This document shows positions 55,499 to 64,000 of a stretch of DNA of 64,000 nt, in pieces; the first letter of the stretch is position 1, and the number at the start of each line of letters is the position of its first letter. The notes under the pieces are model-generated. The model made no database searches, was not told where the DNA came from, and worked only from the letters and a program-made list of their open reading frames with translations. Position numbers and translations under genes: made by a program. The stretch comes from Athripsodes cinereus (taxonomy: Eukaryota > Arthropoda > Insecta > Trichoptera > Leptoceridae): assembly GCA_947579605.1 (NCBI GenBank), contig OX388312.1, positions 19,119,313-19,183,312 on the forward strand, in the 5' to 3' direction.

Positions 55499-56025
55499 TT
55501 AACCTCGTCAGACCTGAATTAATTGTGTGAGTAGAAAAAAATATTTTGTTTTAAAATCTTGTTATTTGGCTTCTAAATAACAAGTTTCAGATAATTTGAA
55601 ATTTTTTTGATTTCTGGATTTGCGAAAATAAATATGTTCATTGGAATGGACATTAAATAAAAATGAGGTTTCTGAAATGTTAATTAAAATTTATTTGATA
55701 TATATTAATTGATTAACATAAAATAAAGAATAAATTTAACTTTGCAAAAAAATTCCAGTACAATTAAACACAAACTATGTAAATATATCTTTAATTTTCT
55801 CAACCTAAAACCTGGCAGTGACACTTTGCGTAGACTCGTTGACAAATAATTAAGTAAAAAGTATAGTTTACTTTGACAAATGGCGCAAAAAAAATATGTC
55901 GATAAAATAGACTTCATACCAATAATTTTCAATATTAATATTAGAAAAAAGGAATAGACGGGAGCGTAAAAAATATTACTAAAATCTATGTCCATTGGAA
56001 TGGACACCAGGTCTGAAGAGATTAA
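55499..56025. mobile_element. TTAA-flanked MITE-like element, about 520 bp
   Basis: TTAA occurs at both ends (55,499-55,502 and 56,022-56,025). The inward sequences CCTCGTCAGACCTG and, reversed, TCTCTTCAGACCTG form inverted termini. TTGGAATGGACA appears near both ends (about 55,633 and 55,994). TTAA duplication is the piggyBac hallmark. The termini are imperfect and there is no transposase, so it is a non-autonomous or decayed copy. Confidence 0.6.
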
Positions 56026-57000
56026 ATATATTAGCGTACGGGGAATGAATATGCTCACGTGGTGGACTTGTACGGTGTGGGTCTGGCCAAGTATAAATAT
56101 AGTTTGAGAAGAGCAATTATTTCATCTCGACAGACTTATTGATTTTTTTTTAATTTTTCTGCTATTCTAGTGTTTTCATATATATGACAAAGGTCTTCCT
56201 GCTGTGTGTGTTATTATTTTATATATATGTGTGTAGGTATGTTGTATTTCTTTAATTGTTAATCTAATGTCTATATGTGAATTGATATCTATGATTGTGG
56301 ATCTTTTGATATGTTTTTTTAATGTATAAAAAAGCTTATTAAAAGCTGTTAACGAATGAATACATAAATAAATAAATATTATGTCAATTACTAGTGTAAT
56401 GTTTGAATATTGTAGGTAAGTGGTGGACTTGGTTGAACTTCGTAATGTTTCGTTTCATTACAAGCGTTTGTTCAAAGTGTAGTATGTAATTTTGTCTCGT
56501 TAACAAATTATAACATTTGTCATGCCACACTAAGAAGATAATAATAATAATAATATGTAGATGTGTATGCATAATATTATAATGTTATTGTCTATATATT
56601 ATACCAACTTAAGTAGATATTATAGTCGGTATAAATTATTTATTGAGACTAATTACCCCATGATTGCGAACGTACCAATTATTCAAATGACATCTACCTA
56701 CTTAATACTTAATGTCCTTAATTTTACAGGACAGCTTCCATAACATGCCATATAACAGTCACACCGCATTACGACCACACAAATTGATGGATCTTATTAT
56801 TATGTCTCTGTGTCTGTTAGAATACGTAATAATATATGTGTAGGTATTATTCATTAGTAGTTTACATAGTTGTAGAAGGTGTCCTATCGCTTCAAACTGC
56901 AAATATAATACTTAATTATCCATTATCTCTTACAAATCTGATTAATTTGTAAATGCAAGAATGTATCCATTCAGCAATTTGAAAATGAGTATTTATTTAT
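56026..57000. other. AT-rich with a probable LINE tail
   Basis: Positions 56,230-56,380 end in ..AAGCTGTTAACGAATGAATA and an AAATAAATAAATA tail, resembling other LINE 3' ends here. No gene. Confidence 0.45.
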
Positions 57001-57004
57001 TTTA

Positions 57005-57095
57005 TTCGTCTCGCACATCATCATTTACAAAACAAAATCATCAAAGCGATTTTCACACCTACATAAATAAATGTGATGCAGAGACGAGATTAAAA
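57005..57095. repeat. Small hairpin-ended repeat (family Z), copy 3
   Basis: TCGTCTCGCACATCATCATT at the left and, reversed, TCGTCTCTGCATCACATT at the right enclose a core with AACAAAATCATCAAAG. Its outer inverted repeat is longer than in copy 1. Confidence 0.6.
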
Positions 57096-57164
57096 CTATA
57101 TCAGTGATTTCTTCAATATAATCACGTTATCAATAATATCATTTTTCAGTGTCTGAATGACTTA

Positions 57165-57325
57165 CAATTTATTGGATTGGTCTGCAACGAGTTTGGATTT
57201 TCTTCTCCATTCCTCCCTATTCTCAGCCAGTCTCTTCAGCTCTACGTATGAGCCACAGTTCATGTCCCTCTAAAGTTGGTCCGTATACGCGTCTCTTGGT
57301 CGGCCTCAGCCATTTGTGCCTTCGG
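57165..57325 (-). mobile_element. RTE-like LINE 3' end (family R1), short
   Basis: On the plus strand TTGGATTGGTCTGCAACGAG, TTTCTTCTCCATTCCTCCCT, AGCTCTACGTATGAGCCACA and GTCTCTTGGTCGGCCTCAGC are the reverse of the R1 terminus. It breaks off at GTGCCTTCG. Confidence 0.75.
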
Positions 57326-57962
57326 TACTGAAATTCTTCAGTACTTAAAAATAAATGTACAGTCATTTGATGATGAAATCTACTGAACTTCTATAGAGTG
57401 CTTAAAGGTAGGTAAGAAAAGCAATAGGAGTTCTAATTACTCCTTTTTGAAGCTAAATGAAAGAAAGGATTGAATTTTCAAATAAGTTATTTACAATAAA
57501 ATGATATCAAGTTTACTGTAAAAATAAATCAAATTCTCTACACATATTCTTTTCACTCCAACCACACTGACAACAATCCTATGGATATTAGCCATTAAGT
57601 AGGTATGTACTTGTATAACATTATTTGTTCATTTATGTAACATATTTAAGGATGGGATGGGATGCATAATGAATTTATTAAAGAGTCGCGTGCCAATATC
57701 ATTTTATATGAGATGGCTTAATGACTAACCGACAAGCGACTACTACTACTCAGCAATAATAATCAAGTAAATAATAATAATATGTAGATACATCTACCCA
57801 TGGGTATAGTAATAGTGACTTCCATACACTACACTAACTCTGACACTTCATAATATTATAACCGTGTAATAATCACTTTGGTTACACTATTCTACAAGTT
57901 ACGAACACACGAGTACCTATGTTATAACTCTGCGACTATCAATGATAAAGACTTGATATTAG
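57326..57962. other. AT-rich, no gene seen
   Basis: Nothing assignable; a short GGATGGGATGGGATG repeat occurs near 57,650. Confidence 0.5.
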
Positions 57963-57964
57963 TA

Positions 57965-58402
57965 CAGTAAAATCTCGATATATCGATATTCAAGGGAAAA
58001 ACTGTTCTTTGATATATCGGAGTTTGATATACCTATTATCAAGGTTCCGATATACTGTATTAGGATCAAAAACTAGAACATTGTTCTGTTTTCCGTTAGA
58101 AGGGTGAAGGGAAGGTATTGCGGGGTAACGCTCACTTCACGCTCACGCTCGCTAAGTATGATAATTTCAATATACAGAGATCGCTTCGATATACAAAACA
58201 AAGGCTTTGTTTTAGTAAATTTCGATATATAGAGGTTAAAACGTGCCTTCTGAAATCCTCAAAAACTTCGATATTATAAAAGGTCGTTTGATATTATGGC
58301 GGATTTTTTTAATATACCTATCAAGGTTTTAAGCTTCCAGGAAGGTAACAGGAAAATAGCCGAGATCGAGTAGTCGAGGTTCGACATATCGATATCTTAC
58401 TG
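57965..58402. mobile_element. Tigger/pogo-like MITE, 438 bp
   Basis: The left end CAGTAAAATCTCGATATATC and the reversed right end CAGTAAGATATCGATATGTC form inverted termini, with TA directly outside both (57,963-57,964 and 58,403-58,404). CAGT ends with a TA duplication and repeated TCGATATA motifs inside match the pogo/Tigger branch of Tc1/mariner. No transposase frame remains. Confidence 0.75.
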
Positions 58403-58404
58403 TA

Positions 58405-58815
58405 CGTAGTAGTGGTAGTATCAACTTTACTTCTTTACTATTTATCTACAACGGATGACCACATAATATGCAGGTACTTAATAAACACTGAATAGGTAGG
58501 TACTAAGTACACACACATATATTATGATTATTATTAATATTATCAAGTCGTATTAGTCTAATCTCTTCATCGTGTAGTAGTTTACTTAATAATAACAACA
58601 ATAATGAGCGATTACCCTATCTATTGTACTGGACAGTATTAGCTCATATGGTAGTTTTATACTTTATAATATCCGATACAAAACATGCGAGAATAACAAA
58701 AAACATTGCTTGCTGCTCATCATATCTCCTATTTGATTGTGATTGTATAATTTGTCTTCTTCCTTTCCTAGTAGATACTTACAACGATAATAATACCAAT
58801 TCATAATATATAAGG
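58405..58815. other. AT-rich, no gene seen
   Basis: Short frames only. Confidence 0.45.
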
Positions 58816-58819
58816 TTGA

Positions 58820-58990
58820 TATTTTCAACCGACGGTACTTGTTGGAAATTCATGTTGAATAAAACATTTATTTATAGTATATCCACAGTGACTTTTTATT
58901 GGACGCGAGCCGGCTTTCAAGAGCTTCCGCTCTGAAAGCCGGCTCGCGCCATCATCAGGCTAGCGAAAAGTGCTACTTTTTGTTTTATTT
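58820..58990 (-). mobile_element. Penelope-type 3' tail with long GC-rich hairpin
   Basis: On the minus strand CTAGCCTGATGATGGCGCG leads into a hairpin. The arms are CGCGAGCCGGCTTTCA and its complement, and the inner stem is GAGC/GCTC with loop TTCC on the plus strand (58,904-58,948). Then come AATAAAAAGTCACTGTGG and an ATAAATGTTTTATTC tail. CTGATGA and an internal GAAA are hammerhead-like. The distal part aligns with 52,690-52,745. Confidence 0.6.
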
Positions 58991-59389
58991 ATAATTATTT
59001 CATAATATATAATTTATCTGCGATCTTTGGAACTCATTTGCTACATTTGTTGACGATTAAATTTTAACATACTTCTTATAAAGCTATTACAGCTGGATCA
59101 TAAATTTCTTCAACATTTCTGTCCTGTCCGATTCTTCATCAACGTGTAGGACACATTTCATTACTTCCTTAATCTTCAGGAAATCTACATTTATTTACAA
59201 TTTAACTTTACATGTTCTTTACAGAATATAAAGAAAATATGCCTACGTGTTAGAGCAAAATAACCAAGTACAAGAAAAGCCGATATCTCTTGTCCACTGG
59301 CATACTAGAGGATGGAATATAAGAGAGTAACTTCGTATTATATGTATTTAATTAACTTACTGTTAATGCAAAATTATTTAATTATGTAT
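58991..59389. other. AT-rich spacer before the hAT element
   Basis: No recognised feature. Confidence 0.45.
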
Positions 59390-59397
59390 AGCTATAC
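59390..59397. repeat. 8-bp target site duplication of the hAT element, left
   Basis: AGCTATAC is identical to 61,496-61,503. Confidence 0.85.
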
Positions 59398-59599
59398 CAG
59401 TGGCGGCTCGTGACCTTTAGTTTTGGCAGGGCAAAAAAATCTCTAATTTTCGAGATAGAAAATAACTTTTTTCTCGTTCTATTTAAATGTTTAGTTTATT
59501 TTCGTTATTCCTCAGAATTGATTTGACGTGCGCTTAGTATTATCATAGTCATTTGGTGTGTGTGATAGTGGGGGTAGATGGATTCTATAAACCATGAAA

Positions 59600-59735
59600 T
59601 AACAATGTTTTTAGTAATTGTTAATGCTTTTTAATTGGAAATTGGTGATTTTATTATTGTGTAATGTATTTTCTTGATGTAAAAGGCGATAGCCGTTTAT
59701 GTATTAAATAAATAAATAAATAAAAAAATACATAA
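59600..59735 (+). mobile_element. LINE 3' tail nested in the hAT element
   Basis: TGATGTAAAAGGCGATAGCC, GTTTATGTATT and AAATAAATAAATAAATAAA are the same terminal layout as at 7,090-7,212. It inserted into the hAT, so it is younger. Confidence 0.5.
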
Positions 59736-59779
59736 ACAATTGCCTGCCTTATACAATCATTATATTTTGTAACATATAT

Positions 59780-60270
59780 AACGTTCTTCATATTAGGATC
59801 ATACAACATGTTAATATTAATAAAATATATCACATACCAATTATTTATAAATAAAATCCATTCGACGATGTTTCGCTCCAGCAAAGGTGTCGATAACTTT
59901 TAGATTGAAATCATGCATTGAATTTATCATTTTCTTTTCAATGGATAACATAGCTAATGCATAGTCTATCTTGATTCATAGTGTTCCTCAAAAATGTCTT
60001 AACTCTTTTCAGCGTAGAAAAACATCTTTCGTTTTCAACAGTTGTCATTGGCAAAGTCACTATAATTGTCAAAATTTTTACACACTCCGAAAATATTTCA
60101 CACAAGTTATTTTCCTTTATCTGTAATAAAGGCATTGCAACACTAGTACACCATAATCTTCTCTACTGAAAAGAATTTCTAATTCTGTTTTAAAATTAAT
60201 CCTATTAATGTTTGGGTATTCTGTAATGGTTATCATATACTCTTCCACTGGTTTTATTTTACAATACGCG
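59780..60270 (-). pseudogene. hAT transposase (ZMYM1-like), C-terminal dimerisation region
   Basis: On the minus strand pieces in shifted frames read VEEYMITITEYPNINRINF.., NNLCEIFSECVKILTIIVTL and PMTTVENERCFSTLKRVKTF. The last continues LRNTMNQDRL.. and a further scrap FNLKVIDTFAG. The 'tlPvTta.nERcFStLKRvKt.LRntM.qdRL' pattern is the hAT C-terminal dimerisation domain as in ZMYM1-like transposases and their domesticated relatives. At least two frameshifts separate the pieces. The longest intact stretch is 65 codons (59,938-60,135). The catalytic and zinc-finger parts are absent. Confidence 0.85.
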
Positions 60271-61397
60271 CTAAAATACTTTGTAATAAAAAGTTTTGTC
60301 GCAAATAAATGACACGAAAATTGAAATCTATCCTTTCACTTTGTTATGATGTTAACACAATAATTAATAATTTATTAAGACAAAAATTTAATAATATCGC
60401 ACGATTATGAAGTGCTGTTCAATTCCTAGGAAAACCTGTAATAGGTGTATTATCACACTAAGTACACAAAATTGCCAATTTATTAACAACACCAATGTTT
60501 AACTATAACTATATTATTACAAAAATTAGGTGTAATAGTATATGTAAAGATAGTACTAATAATGAGAGCAAAATTTTTCTTATACAAAACCGACGATGAT
60601 AAGAACAAAATTATATAATAGGTACCCACATCAGAACTTCATCTGAAAGACTAAAAGTGTTCATGTCATCATTGAATATAAGAAAGATTTTTGTCTAAAT
60701 ATTAATTATTAACATGTGTTTCCACTTTGCAATAGAATGCATTCAATCTATTCACACGACATAATATAATATAATTTGTATCGAATATCACACATTATGT
60801 CGAACCTTTCGATGCATGTCAATAGTGAAACATGCGTCAAAAGGGATAAAACAAACACATAAAAATAAATGTATTTGTCATTGTTTTTACTACATTGTTG
60901 ATTTTACTTAGTTAATTTGAAAAATGTGTTTGTCTTGTCTGGTTTCACGAAATGTGTAGAAAAAATATTTTTTTGGAGTCAGATAATATACGTGTTTTTA
61001 TCAGCAAAGCATTGCTAATGTACACGACAATATTTGTTAATGAGTATATGTATTGTCCCTTTTGCCTCTAGAATATCACTGTATCGATTAGTTATATTGG
61101 AGATAATCTCCCTAGGGGCAAGCTTTAGAGTTGCCCCGATATCATTAAAATCTTCATATAAAAAAAACAGTAAGCATGTAACTACCTATTTAAAATCTCC
61201 ATACATTCTTTGGGCAACTCAAAAATTGTCCCGAGATGACATTATATTCGTATCTATTAGGTGACAAGACTGAAGCGTTACATATACATACATACGTGTG
61301 CGTGTGTCAGTATGCAACTTGCAACAGATATGTATAATATTATACAGTACTACGCAGCGCAGAGATCCAGTACCTATATAGATTGCATCGTAATTGA
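60271..61397. other. hAT interior, non-coding
   Basis: AT-rich sequence between the transposase remnant and the right terminus. I recognise no further transposase exons. Confidence 0.45.
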
Positions 61398-61495
61398 ATT
61401 ATTAATTTTTATATTTTTCTGATATTGTTTTATGATTACAATGAAATGATTGGCGGGTCATTGCCCACGCTGCCCATGTGAACAAGCCGTCACTG

Positions 61496-61503
61496 AGCTA
61501 TAC
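61496..61503. repeat. 8-bp target site duplication of the hAT element, right
   Basis: AGCTATAC is identical to 59,390-59,397. Confidence 0.85.
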
Positions 61504-63684
61504 AATGAACATAAATCGGCATGACAGCTAAATAACCTTTTTGCCGAGACATGATAACAACAAAAAACAAAATACTGTATGAGGAATTAAATAATATAAT
61601 AGTGAAAAGAAAACACAAATTTAAATCTATTTGGTTCATTTTCTAATTTCTTAAGTCCAGGTGTAGCGTATTAAAAATAAAATAATATAAAATAAATCAT
61701 CTTAATACATACAAAAATAACATTAGGTATATCCAACTTATTAATAAACATAAAATCTTCATTTCAATTAAATTTGGTATAAAAACATCAAAGAATAATA
61801 TTATTATTTATTTGTGCGTTGTAGCTACACAACAAGCAACTTAGTCAGTGCCACAAATAAATTCTCAGCATATTTTTTATCCTCATCAAGATAAAATGTG
61901 TTAATTCTATATAATTCTATTAACCTCATAAATCACTTTAGGCAATGTTTATTTTTATATAAATTTAAATGTTTTGTTATGCAGTGTGTAATATTGGTCA
62001 TTCATCATCTTCCTAAAGGGACGGCAGACTGCCATGCAGTACCTACATACCTACATTTAATAATCCTACATCTCCAAATATTTTAATATTTTAACATGCT
62101 TACTTACTATTTAAGATTATTATCTTTTCCGTATTTAATTTGAATATTCATTATTATTTAAATAGTATGCATTTTTTTACTGATAGCCTAAATGTGTCAG
62201 AAGCCGTAAACAATTATTATTTTTTAATTTTTATTATTTACCTTTTCCATGTAAAATTATTGTCCTCTGATATCAGAGATTAAATTATTGTTTATAGGTA
62301 AGTACCTATACATGTAAAGAAATAAATATGGGTATCACAATTTAAACCTATGTGAATCTAGTTAAACTCTAATGAGACGTTTTAGTAAAATCTTTTACTT
62401 CAATGACATTCTCAGTAATATATTTCTGTATGCAGAGTTGGCTGCACCAACCAACCAACCAACTCTAACCGACCTCAAAGACATACAGAAGACACTCCAC
62501 AAAATGGTCCATTGTCTGTTATTGTGACCCGCATTTACATTCAGGACTGGAGACTATAGGGTCAGAATGGCAATTGCGTTAAAAAATATGAATAGTTTCA
62601 AAATATAACGGATTTATATATAAAAAATACTATTTGATAAATATTAATCCTTGTCCATTTATTTCTCAAGCAAAGAGAACAACTTTGAGAAAAACAAAAA
62701 TAGCATAGGTAGGTAGGTATGTATATATTCTAGAATCGAGATATATAACTCAATTCGACATTATTTTTAATATCGGGCGTGAATCATCAACATCAAAACT
62801 AATTAAAAATATATAATATTCAACCTTTCTAGATAATATGGAAATCCGGATAAAAAAGACTTTTCATGGATCTGCTCTAGATTCTAAGCGATGGGAATAG
62901 TATGTGCATTTTGCATGTGATTTATAGCCAGGTTCATTGTTGTAACACTGCTTCAACACAAAAAAGGCACAAGCATAAAGTTTATTGTAGGTATTATAAC
63001 ATTAAAGGTTTACCATACCTTACAATTTACATACTAATATTTCAATTAAATTTGTTTTTCGCAGATACTAACGTTAAATTAATAATTTTAATAAAAGCTT
63101 TAGTGTTATAAGTCAAATAATAATAATAATATAATGCTGTAGATGCTAAATACTTTCGGAATGTCAGAATTATAATAATTGTTTATAATAAATTAATGCA
63201 TTTAAAAAAAATAAAAGTCAGTAATTTACATGTAAACATAAACAGATAAGGCACAATTTGCATAATACATAACAATATGCATCATGTTAGTTAGACAATT
63301 ACGTCATAGTATATTTTATATAAAGGTAGGTACCTACCAATATAAAGTAGTAACATCATATTTTTAATAAAGAAAAAAAACACAACAGCATAATATATTA
63401 TATTACCAGCCTTTTATTATGATTATGTGCACAAAATTAATTAGGTATATAATTATATTATTACGTCCATGCAGATTAATTGTGAAATTTGCATACAATA
63501 ATTTTCTTCACAACATAATAATATGCAGGTACATACATCCACCTTTAGCTTAGTAAAACATTATTAAGTAAATTAGAATTGATCATCAATTTTATTGATA
63601 AAATAATTTTCATTGAGGCTAAATCATATTGTGCCGAACGGCAAAATGTGATGTGGGAGGTTCCGTGGTAGTTTAGATATATAC
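61504..63684. other. AT-rich interval, no gene seen
   Basis: A GC-richer patch at 62,425-62,580 contains CCAACCAACCAACCAACTC and unassignable frames. The rest is low-complexity. A frame at 62,902-63,111 has no motif. Confidence 0.5.
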
Positions 63685-64000
63685 CTAATCATCATCATCA
63701 TCATCATCATGTCAGCCTCCCTGCGTCCATTGTTGAACATAGGCCTCCCCCATTGATCTCCACAGCTCTCTATCCTGGGCAGACCGCATCCAGCCGACCC
63801 CTGCAACCCGTCTTATGTCGTCCGACCATCGTGCTTGAGGCCTACCAACACTTCTTCTGCCTGTTCTAGGTCTCCACTCCAGAACTTTCTTTGTCCACCT
63901 AGAGTCTGTGGTTCTGGCCACATGACCAGCCCAACTCCATTTCTGACTAGAAACTTTGTGAACGACATCGACGACCCTGGTCTTTTCTCTGATCCATACA
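63685..64000 (-). mobile_element. RTE-like LINE 3' end (family R4), runs off the window
   Basis: The minus strand encodes, from the window edge, KTRVVDVVHKVSSQKWSWAG, HVARTTDSRWTKKVLEWRP.., GRRSVGRPQARWSDDIRRV.. and ELWRSMGEAYVQQW, ending at a stop near 63,715. A tail of GATGATGATGATGATGAT follows (63,690-63,711). This is the classic C-terminus of RTE-type endonuclease-RT proteins. The visible part has no frame break and is open at the window end, so a longer copy may lie beyond. Confidence 0.9.

Larger units (their letters stand above)
59398..61495 (-). mobile_element. hAT DNA transposon, decayed, with exact target duplication
   Basis: The left terminus CAGTGGCGGCTCGTGACC and the reversed right terminus CAGTGACGGCTTGTTCAC are imperfect inverted repeats, flanked by an identical 8-mer AGCTATAC. 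Eight base pairs is diagnostic of hAT. The interior contains the C-terminal end of a ZMYM1-like hAT transposase on the minus strand and a nested LINE tail near 59,600-59,735. Most of the transposase gene is missing and what remains is frameshifted, so it cannot move by itself. Confidence 0.9.

Noticed and set aside
55705..56058. Minus-strand 117-codon hydrophobic frame
   Set aside because: It crosses the right end of the TTAA element and its composition is what AT-rich antisense DNA gives. No motif.
60271..61397. Frame at 61,034-61,264 as a possible hAT exon
   Set aside because: It is on the opposite strand to the transposase remnant and shows none of the hAT motifs.

Overview
This window looks like a transposon-packed intergenic or heterochromatic stretch of an insect nuclear genome. 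The base composition is strongly AT-rich, the short motif GTAGGTACCTAC recurs throughout, and the element spectrum (BEL/Pao, I-like LINE, Penelope-like, RTE-like LINE ends, hAT, Harbinger, TTAA and TA MITEs, tRNA-derived SINEs) fits an insect, most likely Lepidoptera. The order-level call is an inference from general sequence character, not from a diagnostic gene. I found no convincing host protein-coding gene, tRNA gene or rRNA gene.

Layout. 1-2.4 kb: AT-rich sequence with a G-rich island. 2,445-6,928: a shrunken BEL/Pao element with a 1,104-codon Gag-Pol frame on the minus strand. Its two ends are LTR sequence in inverted orientation, one end carries a 48-base poly(A), and TATAT flanks both sides. 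7.1-20 kb: a MITE, a tRNA-derived SINE and two rearranged RTE-like LINE copies (about 9 and 18 kb) in otherwise unassigned AT-rich DNA. 20,160-28,144: a Harbinger DNA transposon (CAG target duplication, HARBI1-like and SANT/Myb-associated remnants) that was later invaded by a full-length I-like LINE (21,203-26,887). That LINE has two open reading frames, a 13-bp target duplication, a CAGT 5' end and a consensus-matching DPE. 28-35 kb: LINE 3' ends and dispersed repeats. 35,177-36,801: a Penelope-like element with an 18-bp target duplication, an RT and GIY-YIG reading frame broken by one stop, and a recognisable hammerhead ribozyme. 38-53 kb: LINE tails, a hAT-like MITE, an inverted-repeat pair (44.0/46.5 kb) and a tRNA-derived SINE. 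54,261-55,457: a nine-unit, 133-bp satellite with a four-unit higher-order pattern. 55.5-64 kb: a TTAA-flanked MITE, a TA-flanked Tigger/pogo-like MITE, a Penelope-type tail with a long hairpin, a decayed hAT with an exact 8-bp target duplication, and the 3' end of another RTE-like LINE running off the window.

A dispersed repeat family of about 12 copies (called family A here; core AGTCCGCTGGCTACC) runs through the whole window and I cannot assign it to a named class. The elements do not form a pathway. They are a record of layered insertions, several young enough that flanking duplications and open frames are still exact.
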